Assembly: GCF_001042675.1 (NCBI RefSeq)
Contig: NZ_AP012333.1
Span: 1,488,001 to 1,552,000 of the forward strand
DNA length: 64,000 bases
DNA from: Parascardovia denticolens DSM 10105 = JCM 12538
GTDB taxonomy: Bacteria > Actinomycetota > Actinomycetes > Actinomycetales > Bifidobacteriaceae
Direction of reading: 5' to 3'
Under the pieces are notes generated by a model. The model made no database searches. It had not been told where the DNA came from and saw only the letters and a program-made list of their open reading frames with translations. This document shows, piece by piece, positions 18,433-29,900 of this stretch. Made by a program: the position numbers and the translations under genes. How positions within the stretch are numbered: position 1 is the stretch's first letter; each line of letters begins with the position of its first letter.

Positions 18433-18512
18433 ATATTCATTGGCCTTTCTCCCGTCTCAGATTCCGGTAATCACAGGGATGTTTGTATTCTTATACAACT
18501 AGCCTGGGAGTA

Positions 18513-18551
18513 CGTTTCCGGAGCGGAAACGGAATTGTCGAAAGCGACAAA
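18513..18551. promoter_or_regulatory. Two adjacent palindromes before the transporter gene, candidate operator
   Basis: CGTTTCCGGAGCGGAAACG (18513-18531) is a perfect 8-bp inverted repeat with a 3-base centre. TTGTCG-N4-CGACAA (18536-18551) follows five bases later. Both lie 30-65 bases before the transporter ATG, a place typical of a repressor site. The regulator is unknown. Confidence 0.45.
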
Positions 18552-18579
18552 TCCGAAGATCAGGAAAGGAGAAAGTCAC

Positions 18580-19761
18580 ATGGCAAACATCGTAGCCTTC
18601 CTCTACGTGGTGGTCGCCATTTTCATTGGCGAATGGATATCCAAAAGGACCAAGTCCTGGATCCCCTCAATCTTCGTAACGGCCATCATCTTCTTGATCG
18701 GATTCTGGACGGTCATCCCCAAAGACATCACTGTCCGGGCGTCTTTCGGCGCGGAATTCACCAACATCGCCATCGGCATGCTCCTGGTCCACCTGGGCAC
18801 CCTCATGAACGTGAAGAAACTCCTGCGCCAGTGGAAAGCCGTCTGCATCGCCCTGCTGGGGGTCGCCGGCACCATGCTTTTCACCCTCACGGTCGGCGTC
18901 CTCTGCTTCGGCAGGAACCTGGTCTTCTCCACGGTCCCCACCCTGACCGGCGGCCTGGTGGCGGCGGTCATGATGGCCAAGGGCCTGGCCGTAGCCCATC
19001 TTCCTGAGCTTGCAGCCTTCCCGGTCGTCATGTTCGTGGTCCACGAAATCATCAGCTTCCCCCTGATCGCCACCTGCCTCAAGTCCGAAGGCAAGCGTCT
19101 GCAGGCGATCTACAAGGATGACCCCGAGAAGGCGAAGCAAGTGGTGGCTGCGGAGACGACGAGCGAATCACGACTGAGCCGCTTCTTCACCCCCAGCGAG
19201 TCCTACAACACGTCCGCTTTCATCCTGGCCAAGGTGGCCCTGATCGCCGTCCTCGGCACCTGGCTTTCCGCCCTCACCCATGGCGCCGTCAACTCAGCCG
19301 TTTTCTGCCTGATCTTCGGCGTCATCTTCCATGCGCTCGGATTCCTGGATGACGACGCCCTCAACAAGGCCAAGGTCTTCAACTGGCTTATGTACGGGCT
19401 GCTCGCCTATGTCTTCTCCCAGCTGAGCAACGCCACCCCCCAAGCCATCGGCAGCATCATCCTCAAGGTTCTGGCCCTGATCGTCCTAGGTCTGCTCGGC
19501 ATGTTCCTGGCCTCCTTCGTCCTGGCCAAGCCGTTCGGAATGAGCCGGCCCATGGCCTTCGCCTGCGCCCTGACCGCCCTGTGCGGATTCCCAGCCGATT
19601 ACATCCTCACCACCGACGTGGTCCATAACCTGACCGAAGACGAGCACGAGAGGGCCTTCCTCCTCAACAGCATGCTGCCCAAGATGCTGGTCGGAGGATT
19701 CGCGACGGTCTCCATCGCCTCGATCTTCGTCGCGGAGCTCTTCCTGCGTTTCGTGCATTAG
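18580..19761 (+). CDS. Multi-spanning membrane transporter, possibly glutamate:sodium symporter-like
   Basis: 393-residue integral membrane protein with about ten hydrophobic segments, no signal peptide. The halves look weakly related: TLTGGLVAAVMMAKG near residue 127 and ALTALCGFPADYILTTD near residue 327, each a glycine-rich hairpin, which fits secondary carriers of the ESS or related carboxylate families. I do not recognise the exact family or substrate. ATG 18580 is preceded by GGAAAGGAG nine bases upstream; TTG 18535 is an open extension without support. The gene stands alone between two non-coding stretches, behind a palindromic candidate operator. No hydrolase or regulator is next to it. 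Confidence 0.6.
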   Translation: MANIVAFLYVVVAIFIGEWISKRTKSWIPSIFVTAIIFLIGFWTVIPKDITVRASFGAEFTNIAIGMLLVHLGTLMNVKKLLRQWKAVCIALLGVAGTMLFTLTVGVLCFGRNLVFSTVPTLTGGLVAAVMMAKGLAVAHLPELAAFPVVMFVVHEIISFPLIATCLKSEGKRLQAIYKDDPEKAKQVVAAETTSESRLSRFFTPSESYNTSAFILAKVALIAVLGTWLSALTHGAVNSAVFCLIFGVIFHALGFLDDDALNKAKVFNWLMYGLLAYVFSQLSNATPQAIGSIILKVLALIVLGLLGMFLASFVLAKPFGMSRPMAFACALTALCGFPADYILTTDVVHNLTEDEHERAFLLNSMLPKMLVGGFATVSIASIFVAELFLRFVH

Positions 19762-20195
19762 CGGCCTTGCGGCCTTCGCAGCATTAGCCTCATTCGCTGC
19801 ATTCGCAACACAGTATTTCATGCCTCATACGCATTGAAGAGCAAAGAGCTGTTGGGTAATCCGTTTGCATGATTGCCAGGGGACGGGATGGCAGACGCCA
19901 GCCCGAAGCCATCCGAGACAGAACGGATCCGCGGACGCTGGAACGCCAGGGACGCCGCCAAAGCCATAAAAGAAGCAGGGCGAAAGCGACCCTCCACCAG
20001 GCCGCCGGCAAAGGAAAGCTGGCTGAAGGCGACCTTGGCCACCATGGTCGCGGCGTGAATCAGGGCGGCTTCCACAACCCGCCAAAACGATGACCGGGAG
20101 CCGGCTCAGGGCGGTCAGGACGAGGAATCACATGCTGTGAATACCTCATTACTTTAAAGAAAACGCTCCCAAAACCCGGCGACCCGTATCAGATA
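19762..20195. other. Non-coding stretch between transporter and acpS
   Basis: About 430 bases. Short ORFs exist on both strands (an 86-residue minus-strand frame from 20085 and a 75-residue plus-strand frame at 19869) but none has a ribosome site, recognisable motif or protein-like composition. I see no tRNA, strong hairpin or repeat. Confidence 0.5.
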
Positions 20196-20870
20196 TCAAC
20201 GAATGCCAATCCCCAAGACCGCGGAAGCGTAATGCCCGTCATGGCTGATGGACAGGCGGAAGTCGACCGGCTGGTCGGATGCCAGATCCAAAGAGCCGCG
20301 GAAAGCCTTATCCAGCTTGGCGGATAAGCGTAGAGAAGGGACTCCATGGGCGTCGGCGATGATTTCGACCTCTTTCCAAGGGAAATTCTCCAAACTATAG
20401 GGATATCCACCATAGGAAGAATTCCCATCTTGGGAAAGATTCCCGTCGGAAGCGGGCTCCACGCGGGAGGAAGGCGCGAAGGACAGGAGCTGGCACCAGG
20501 CTTTGACGAAGGATTCCTTGGCGGCCCAGCGTCCGGCCAGGTGCAAGGCGAAGGAGTCGTTCTTCGTGGCTGCCCTTTGCTGGGCCTGGCGGATTTCCTG
20601 ACTGGAGAAGGAGGACCGGGTGAAGGCGGAGCAGCGGGAAAGCGCGGCGGCGGCCACGAACCCGGCGGAAGAGACGGGAGCGGAGGGAGCGCCGAGTGAG
20701 GCAGGCGAGGACTGCCCCACCAGGCCGGCGAAATCGTCAATGAAGACCAGGTCATGCCCCATCCCCCACAACGGACGCAGCGGATGGCTTCCCCCCTCTT
20801 CATCTCCCACGCTTTCGGTCGTGCCACCAGCCGTGCCACCAGCCATACCATCATGCATGTCACCCATCAT
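20196..20870 (-). CDS. acpS: Holo-ACP synthase (4'-phosphopantetheinyl transferase) serving the type I FAS
   Basis: Attaches phosphopantetheine to the ACP domain of the synthase. The family motifs are GMGHDLVFIDDFAG (metal-binding aspartate), LAGRWAAKESFVKAW with the catalytic Glu/Lys pair, WKEVEIIADAHGVPSLRL and SISHDGHYASAV. The product from ATG 20870 is 224 residues, longer than stand-alone AcpS (about 120). Extra residues are a glycine-rich N-terminus and a Ser/Asn/Tyr-rich insertion (residues 130-155) between motifs. AAGGAAGGCGG precedes the start; TTG 20930 is an open extension. It follows fas with a terminator-like hairpin in between. Confidence 0.85.
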   Translation of the reverse strand: MMGDMHDGMAGGTAGGTTESVGDEEGGSHPLRPLWGMGHDLVFIDDFAGLVGQSSPASLGAPSAPVSSAGFVAAAALSRCSAFTRSSFSSQEIRQAQQRAATKNDSFALHLAGRWAAKESFVKAWCQLLSFAPSSRVEPASDGNLSQDGNSSYGGYPYSLENFPWKEVEIIADAHGVPSLRLSAKLDKAFRGSLDLASDQPVDFRLSISHDGHYASAVLGIGIR

Positions 20871-20941
20871 ACTTCCGCCTTCCTTATCATCAATCAGGAG
20901 TCTCATTCCTGAATCATATCGGACTTTCAACGCCGGAAATC

Positions 20942-20982
20942 AGCGGGGCACCCGACCGAATAAATCGGCCGGATGCCCCGCT
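20942..20982. terminator. Strong hairpin between fas and acpS
   Basis: AGCGGGGCA (20942-20950) pairs with TGCCCCGCT (20974-20982), and the stem extends inward with two mismatches. GATTTTTC follows on the plus strand and GATTTCC on the minus strand. It may end most fas transcripts and reduce acpS expression. Confidence 0.6.
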
Positions 20983-20995
20983 GATTTTTCAATTC

Positions 20996-23900
20996 TTAGG
21001 CGGCGTAATAGCCGTCCTCACCCAAGCGGGCGTCAGGATTGAGCAACATGGCCTTCTCCACTTCGTGGGAATCATAACCACGGCCATCCTCATGGAAACG
21101 GCGGTTATCAACCGGAGTGTAGAGGTCGGCGTGGCCGAGCATGGCTTCCTGGAAGCGGCGCTGCCCAGCGGCCAGACGGGCGTTGGCACGGCTCAGCCAC
21201 TGATCCAGGCCCTCCTGCCCATAGGCGGCCAGGATGGCTGCTTCGAAAGCAGCCGGGTGAGCCAGAGCGACCAGGCCGGAGACGTGGCCGAAGCCCAGGG
21301 AGGTGACCAAACCGGCCCGAATGGTCTTGCCTTGAGAGGCCAGATCCAAAGGCTTGCGCAACCAGACCATGAAGTCGTCACCGGCCAGCTTGGGGTCAAC
21401 GCAATCCAAAGAAGCATTGGCCGGGATGAGGCCGGAGGCGAAGACCTGAGTCAGGCCATTGACCTGGAAGATGGCGGCCCCGCCCTTGGCATGGCCAGTG
21501 ATCGTCTTCTGGGAGATCACGTACAGCGGGTTGCCATCCGCGCGGCCCAAAGCGTGCTGGAGGCTGTTATGCAGCTCGGACTCGTTGGGGTCGTTGGCGT
21601 TGGTGGAGGTGTCATGCTTGGAGACCACGGCGATGTCATCGGTGGTCAGGCCCAAGCGGGCCAGATCGCGGGCCAAGGCCGAATCCTTGCCACCGCATGC
21701 AGCGGCCAGAGCGCCCAAGCCGGGAGCCGGGATGGAGGTATGGGCCCCATCGGCGAAGGAGTTGGCGTAAGCCACCACAGCGGCCACAGGCAGACCCAGC
21801 TTATAGGCCAGATCGCCTCGGGTCACCAGGATGGTGCCGCCGCCTTGAGCCTCCAGGAAGCCGCCGCGACGGCGGTCGTTAGCCCGGGAGAAGAAGCGGT
21901 CGGACAAGCCCTTGGCGTACATCTCTTCGGAATTAGCGGTGGCGTTCATATCGCCGAAGCCATTGACCGATTCCACGCCGATGTCATCGATGGCGCCGGT
22001 GACCACGAAGTCAGCCTTACCCAGCTTGATCTTGTCGACGCCTTCCTCCAGGGAGACAGCCGCCGTAGCGCAGGCGGAGACGGGCTGGATCATGTTGCCG
22101 TAACCGCCGACGTAGGACTGCATCACATGGGCGGCCACCACGTTCGGCAAGGCCTCTTGCAGGATGTCGGTAGGATAAGGCTTGTTGAGGAAACGGTCCA
22201 CGTAAAGCTGACGCATGGAATGCATGCCGCCGAAGCCGGTTCCCTGAGTGGAGGCCAGCTTGGAGGGGTGGATGGACTTCAGGAGCTCGGCTGGGCTGAA
22301 ACCAGCGGAGAGGAAGGCGTCCACCGTGGTGACGATGTTCCACAAGGCGATGGGATCGACCGAATCAACCATGGAAGCGGGGATGCCCCAGCGCTGAGGA
22401 TCGAAGCCCTGAGGGAACTGCCCGCCGACGGTCCGGCTCATGACGGCCCGACGAGGCACATGGGCGGAAGCCCCGCTGGTCCGGGTGACCAGCCACTCAC
22501 CGTTCTCGGCGTCATGCCGCAGACGGGTATGGTCGGGGTCGGCGTCCAGATATTCCTTGGCTTCGGCTTCGGAAGCGACGGAGAAGGTGATGTCATGGTC
22601 CAGGAAGACCTCGGCGGCCTTCTCATCGGTCCCATGCAGATAATCGGCCCCCATGCCGTCGTCGAAAGGCCGCAGGCCGGAGCGGGCCACGACTTCGTCA
22701 TGGAATCGGTCATAGATGTCCGACTCGGGAACCAGGTTCCCTTCCTGATCCACCCAGCCGGGTTCAGGGGAATCCTGCCATGAGATCAGGCCCATGTTCC
22801 AAGCTAGCTCGATTACGCCTTCGGCGTTCAGATCCACCTGTCCATCAGGATGGATGCCCCGCTCAGCCAGGCAGCGGGTACGGCCGGAGCCCCAGACGCC
22901 CAACTCGCCGATGGAGACGATGACGATCTGGTCTTCCGGACGGGCGGTCACGCCTTGCCACTGGGAAAGGTCATCCTGGGCCTGGGCCGCTTGATGCAAG
23001 GTCGGCAGAGCCTTGATCAGGGACTGGTCGGAAGTCTGAGAAGCCTGGGGATCGGCGGAGGCGGCGGAAGCTGCAGCAGAAGAGGCGGCATCAGTCTGAG
23101 TCTCCGCAGCCATCTCTTCGGCTTCCTGCTTCAAAGCGGCCATGTCCAGACTGACGGACCCCATGCCTCCGGTCAGGTCCACATCCAGCGGGGCCTTGCG
23201 GGCCTCCTGGCGGGACTGTTCGGAAGCCAAATCCAGCAGCTTCTGGGAGATCTCTTCGGTGCTGAAGGTCCGGACCCCATGCTTTTCAACGGCTGCGACC
23301 AGAGGATCGTTACCGCCCATGAGGCCGGTGCCTCGCACCCAGCCGATCCGCGGATGGGCGAAGGTGACATTGGAGGACCAATCCTTCTCCACCCGGGACC
23401 GGTTGATGATGGCGTCCAGAGCGCTCTTGATCTCGCCGTAAGCGCCGTCCCCGCCCAAGGTGCCCCTGTTGGGAGACCCCGGCAGGATCACATGGAGCTG
23501 ATGATCCACATCCGTGTCGGTGTCCAGGGGCCCCAGCTTGGCGATCAGGCGTTCCAGACCCCAGAGCATGAGGCGGGCCTGGGACTCGAAGAGCTGGCCC
23601 GAATCGGCGAGGGTGCCGTGCATGGAAGGAGCGGCGAAGGGGTAAAGGAGGGTGGGCTGGTAGGCGGGCTTGATCACCGTGGTATCGGCCACATGGGTCT
23701 CCTTCTGCTCGGAACCGATCCAGGAGGCGAGGGCGTCCACGTCCCTGTAGCTGGAAAGGTTGGCGGGAACGATCCAGAGTTTGGCGGAGCCGGACGCGTT
23801 CTGCCGGTAAACCTGCTTGGCCCACTGGATGAAGGCGGTGCTGAAGGAATGGCTGGTGGCCACGACGGTGGCCCCCTTCCTCAGCAGTCCGGCCACGACT

Positions 23901-26900
23901 TGTCCGGCGATGGATTTGGCGGAGACACCTGTGACTAAAGCCACGTCCTTGGCAAAGGCGAAGGCCTGGGAATCCTCGGAATCCTGCGAATCAGAAGGAT
24001 TCTGCTGGGTTTCCTGGGCCTGGGCGGCGATGGCGGAGAAGAGATCGGCCATCTCCTTCTTGCCCGATTCGTTAGCCTTCTGGGCGTACCAAGCGGCCTG
24101 TCGGGCCACAGCCTGGCCGGCACCGGCGAAGTTGGCGGCGGACACCTGGTCGGCGTCTTCCTGCTGATAGAAGATGCGGGCCAGGTCCTCGCGAGCGCTG
24201 GCCCAACGGTCATCCAGCAGAATGGCCTTGCGCTCATCGAAGCGGGGCTCCACCTGCTTGGGCCAGGAAGCTCCCAGCTCGGCGGTGACGGCTTCCACGA
24301 CGGCGGCGGATTCATCCTCTTCGGAGTCACCGGCCTGCTGGTTTGCGGTCAAGCCCAGTTTATCCAGCAGGTAGCGGGCGGTGGAGGCCAAAAGACCATC
24401 TTCCCCGGTGATGCCGGAAGCGAATTCCTTCAAAGCGGCGGAATCCACCATGGCTCCGGAGCCGGCGGACTGGGCGGATTGCAAGGAGACGGTCACTCCC
24501 CTATCCGAGGCCACGGCCTGCACGGCCTGGTCAATCAAAGCGTCCGCGTCGGCGGCGTTGGAAACGGCTTCGGTAGGCAGGGCGGCCAGGTCCCCTCCCC
24601 GGGTGCTGGCGCCTTCACGGGTGGCCAAAAGGAGTTCGGCGGTGACGGCCGCAGCCCAACCTTCCGACAGGCCCCAAGCCTCGTTCAACCTTCGGGCGAT
24701 GCGGGCCTGCTTGACGCCGGCGGAGCCGAAGAGCTGATGCAGACGTTCGCGGATGGCTTCCGACAGAACCGGTCCGAAGGCCTTGTAACGAGGAGCGGCC
24801 TTGACGACTGCGGCCTGCAGAGCACTGACGGGGGCTTCGGCCGCGCCTTCGATGGAAGGCACGGCCAGTTCGGAGCTCATATCCATCAGGAGCTGGTTGC
24901 GGCGGGAGGAGACGCCGTTGGTCAGGGTGTCAGTGGTATCGGCGGAGCCGATTTGATCAGGACGGATCTTGGCCGAGTAAGCGATCAAGGTCTTGATCCC
25001 ATCCCAGGCGGTGAAGGTGATGTCGGCGGCAGGGGCCGATTCGGTCGCCGGGACCGCAGCCGCAGGAGCGGTAGGAGCCTGAGCTTGAGCGGGAGCCGGG
25101 GTCGCAGCAGCCACCGGAGAGGATGGGGCCGCGGCAGCCTGAGCAGGAGCCTCCTCTTCCTCAAGCTCATCCTCATCAGTCTGAGGAACCAGGGAATCAG
25201 GATCGGAATCGGTCATGTAGACGCGGGCTTCATCCCGGCCCACGTTAAAGACGTTCACCTGTCGATCAGCGAACTGCGGCAGCATCAAGGTCTTGGTACC
25301 CAGATTGGCCAATGTAGGCGAATTGCCCAGGCCGACTTCCACATAGTTCTCCACGGCCAGACCATCGTCTTCCTGAGAGCGGAAGAGCAGGTCCTGGGTC
25401 TCGATCCAACGGACGGGGGAAGCGAACTGCCAGCAGAGGAGCTCAACCAGGAGCAAGCGGCCCAGCTTCTGCTCGTCGGCGGCATACTCGGCCCAGGCCT
25501 GGTCGTCGTTCACCACTGCGGCCAGAGGCTCGGAAGGCACGACTTCCAGGATGGAGCGGGCGAAGTCCCGGGTCATCTCGAAAGGCCGGGCCACCAGGTT
25601 GGGGATGTAGCGATCCACCAGGCGGGAGTAATCGATCTCCTGGGGGAGCAAAGTATCCAGCTTCTGGCGGAACTCGGGGACCCCCTTGCGCAAGAGGACC
25701 GAGTGGAAGGGGACGTCGATTCCGGGAACCAGCATGAAGGGCTTCTTGCCGCCGGCTTCGCGGGCCCGACGGGAGGCGTCCTTATCCAAAGCCTTCAAAC
25801 CGGCGATGGTGCCGGCGATGGCGTACTGGGCTCCTGCCAGATTGTAGTTGACGATCTGCAGGAATTCGCCGGACTCCTCGCTTACCTGCTCGATGTAGGC
25901 CTTGACGTGGGCGTCATCCACCCCGAACTGGTTGGGTCTCAAGGCCCCCATCCGGTAGTTGGACCGGCCCTTGGCATCGCGGTCGATCAGGTGATGCATG
26001 GTGGATCCGCGGTGGAAGACCAGGACCAGCTCCGTTTCCAGAGGGATGATCTGGGCGAAGGCAGACAGAGCGTTGTACTCACCCAGGGAATGACCGGCGA
26101 AGTAGGCTGGTTCGAAGGTCATGCCGGCCTCGCGCAGCCGGGCCATCTGGGCCTGGGCCACGGTCGCCAAAGCCACCTGTGTGAACTGGGTCAGGTTGAG
26201 CAGACCTTCCGGATGCCGGTAAGTGACCCCGTTGGCGGTCAGTTCACGAGGGTTATCGCGGACGACGGCCAAGATGGAGAAGCCCAGCTTCTCCCGGGTA
26301 ACCTTGTCGGCCCGCTCCCAGACCAGGCGGGCGGCCGGGGACGAGGTCCGCTCGTCCAAAGTCATGCCTTGCTTCTGAATGCCCTGGCCGGGGAAGACAT
26401 AGGCGGAAACGGGCTGGCGGCAGATGGCGGAGGCCTTGGAGACCACTTCCCTGCCCACCCGGCAGGTCACTTCCAGGACCAGACCGCCGTCAGTGGCCTT
26501 GCCCACGCGTTCCACGCTGATTTCCACCTGGTCGCCCAGTTGGACCATGCCGTACATGAAATAGGTCCAGCCTTCCAGCTCATAATGGGCGCCTTTGACG
26601 TCGATTGCTTGGGCCACATGCTGGGCGGTGGCGGACAGCCACATGCCGTGCACCAGAGGGGCCGTCAGACCGGAGACCCGGGCGGCTCGCTCAGAGGTGT
26701 GAATGGGGTTGAAATCGCCGGAAACCCGGGCGAAAGCGGTCATGTTATCCGGGGCGGTCACCGTCACCTTGCGCAAAAGGCGGCGGGCGGTATCGCGGAC
26801 TTCGGCCTGATGCCCGCCGAAGTCAGGGGCCTCGGTCGGCAGCTGAGAAGAATAGACGCGGCCGCGGATGGCGAAACGCTCGGTTTCGTGGGCCAAAGGA

Positions 26901-29900
26901 GTCCCATCGGAGGCCACATGCTCCACATGGATGGTCACCACGCGTCCAGCGGAAGATTCGGCGTAGTCCTCGGCCCAGGAGGTCAAGGAGACGGTCTGCC
27001 CGTAGTAGGACTGGAGCCGGGCTTCATCCACCAAGAGCTCGATGGAATGGTCCAGATGGACGGCGTTCAGCAGACCTTCGATGATCGGGGTCTGGCCAGA
27101 GTATACGGATCCCAAGGCGGTATAGATGGCCGGCCAAGCCGGGCCCACCAGCGCGTCGGGGACGATGGCGGAAGGCCGCAGGGACTGAGGCAGGTGGCCG
27201 GCGGTCACGCTTTCATGATCGAATCCCAGGTTATCGCTCAACGTGTAAGTGGCATGGGCGAGGCCGAAAGGATAGGCCTGATCGACGGAAAAAGGATCCA
27301 CTTGGGGCATGTCTACCAGCCGGTCGCCGGTGATGGCCGTATTGCCCATGCCGGCGGTACCGGCCAGGAGGTCATAAATGTGCTTCTTCAAGCGGGAGGC
27401 GTCAACCACGGGGATGAGGAAAGGATGGTCCCTGTCCAGGCTGAGCGGAATCGCGATATGACGGACGGCGTGAGGAGCCAGGGCCGAGTAGCCCCCCTCC
27501 TGCTGATCATCCCAGAAGGTATCCAGATGGATGTCCAGGTCGAAAAGATCATGAGACCCTTCCCGCCCTTGATGGACGAGCTGATAGACCTGATCGCCCT
27601 TGTGGCTGCCGAAGGCCGGGTTGTCCATGACATGACCCACCCAGGAGATGGAAGGCGAACGGCGGATGAAGTCCTCGTCGTCCTGGCAATCGCCCTGGAC
27701 GCTGTATTCCAGCCGCTGCTCATAGGCGTCGGCCTGGTCGAGCTCAGCCACGCGCCGAGTGACGGCAGCATCGAACCGGGCCAGGATATCGACCACGGGC
27801 TCATCCATGGTGGTGATGCCGCCCACGGACAGGGGTCCGGGGATCACGCGGACGGAATCGGCGCTGTAGCGGTCATCCTCCGACTGCCAGAGCTGGTCAC
27901 GACCCCACCAACGCAGGAGGTCGCCGTCAATCACGGGGACGAAAGGCAAAGGCTTGGGGTATTCCCGGGACAGCTGAGGGAACCAGGCCGCATCCGTGGC
28001 GGAGACGGCGGTGGTCTCGGCCTGAGGATAGGCGGAGATCAAGAGGTCCAAAGCCGCCTGAGGGTCTTCCTGCACGGCCGAATCGGAGAAGACGGAAGTG
28101 AACTCGCCCTTGTCGGCAGGGTTCAGACGGGCCTCGATCCTATGCAGCAGGTGGAGGAAACGCAGGCCGAAGGTGTAGTCGGCCCAGGGATAGGTCAGCT
28201 CCACGAAACGCTGGGCCCACTGGGCGTAGGTCATGGAAGCCAGGTCGCCGAAGTAGGGTTTGGCGGTCAGGGCCAGGGAGTCGATCACTTCCTGCCGGCG
28301 CTGGGGAAGCTCGTCAGGATGCTTCTCCAAATAGACCATGAGCCGACCGGCCTTGGCCGAAGAGTTCTCGATCTCGTAGATATCGGCATGCAAATGGCTG
28401 AGGCCGGAAGACATGCCGCCTACCTGGCCGCCGGAGGGGACCCAGCTTTCGCCCAGAGGGGCGAAGGGGTCGTCGTTCTTGGAGAACTCGGTGATGCCAG
28501 GGGTTTCCACCAGGAGCTTCTTGACCTGAGGGCTGGTATGGGCTTCCTTGGCGGTCATCAAAGCGGTTCCCACCATGACGGCGTCCACTGGCATGACAGG
28601 CAGGCCGTAGCGGTTGGACCACTGGCCGGACACATAGTCGGCGGCCCTTTCCGGGGTGCCGATGCCGCCGCCCACGGTCAGGATCACGTTCTCCTGATTG
28701 CGGATTTCCGCATAGGTGTTGACCAGCAGGTCGTCAAGGCTCTCCCAGGAGTGATGGCCTCCAGCGGAGCCGCCTTCCACTTCCATGATGATGGTGGTGC
28801 CGGCCGTCTGCTTGGCGATCTGCAGGACCTGCCTGATCTGGGAGACGGTGCCGGGCTTGAAGACCACATAGGGGAAGCCGTCGGAATGAAGCTGTTCGAT
28901 CAGCTTCTGGGCTTCATCCAGCTCGGGGATGCCGGCGGAGATGACCACCCCGTCGATGGGGGCGCCGGACACGCGGGCCTTGGAGACGATGCGCTTGCCG
29001 CCAAACTGCAGGTTCCACAGGTAGCGGTCCATGAACATGGCGTTGAACTCCACGGAAGCGCCTTCTTTGAGGAGCTCCTTCAGATGGGCCACATTGGAGT
29101 CGAAGACCTCTTCGGTCACCTGGCCGCCGCCGGCCAATTCAGCCCAGTAGCCGGCGTTGGCGGCAGCCGCCGGAAGGTCGGCCTCCACCGTGGTGGGGGT
29201 CATGCCGGGAACCATGATGGTGGAGCGACCGGTCAGGCGGGTGAAGGCCGTGCTCACCTTGTCTCCGGCCGGAGTGTGCACGATGTGGGGGGCGAAGCGG
29301 GACCAGTTTCCCAAAGGCTTATACGAGATGCCGGGAGTGGCCAGGTCCAGACGCTTCTTGGCGGTGGAGGCGGAGACCAGGCCGCAGCCGGTTCCTTCCA
29401 CCAAAGCCTTGGTCAACTTCTCCGCGGTCGCGCCGGGACCGAAATCCAGGAACCAGAGGGCACAGTCGGCCGAATCCTTGTTCAGGCCCCGCTCTTTCCG
29501 CCAATCCTCATGGTTCTGAAGGATGTCCTTGATCTGGGCGTCCCAGTCCACCTGATCCACCAGGACCGCCTGAGCCAGGTTGCCGGCCAGGTCGGAATCC
29601 AGACCGCATTGACGGGCCCACTCCTGGACCAAGTCCACGGCATCCCGCAAGAGGGAGGAGTGGAAGGGGATGGAGACTTCCAGATATTCGGCCGTGGGAT
29701 CGAAGACGCTGCCACCCCGGACCTTCTGTTCGCGAAGCTTGGCCTGATGCTTGTGTTCCTGCCCCATGCAGGCTTCCAGCTTGCGCAGATCTTGGGGGAA
29801 GCCGGAGACCACGTAATTGTCGCGCGCGTTCTTGACCCCGATGGCCACCGGACCCAGGGGCTGGGGAATGCGGGAGATCAAGGCCTCGATCTGTTCGCGG

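Noticed and set aside
19818-20093. Short ORFs of 70-86 residues on both strands
   Set aside because: They lack ribosome sites and recognisable motifs and have the composition expected of non-coding GC-rich DNA.
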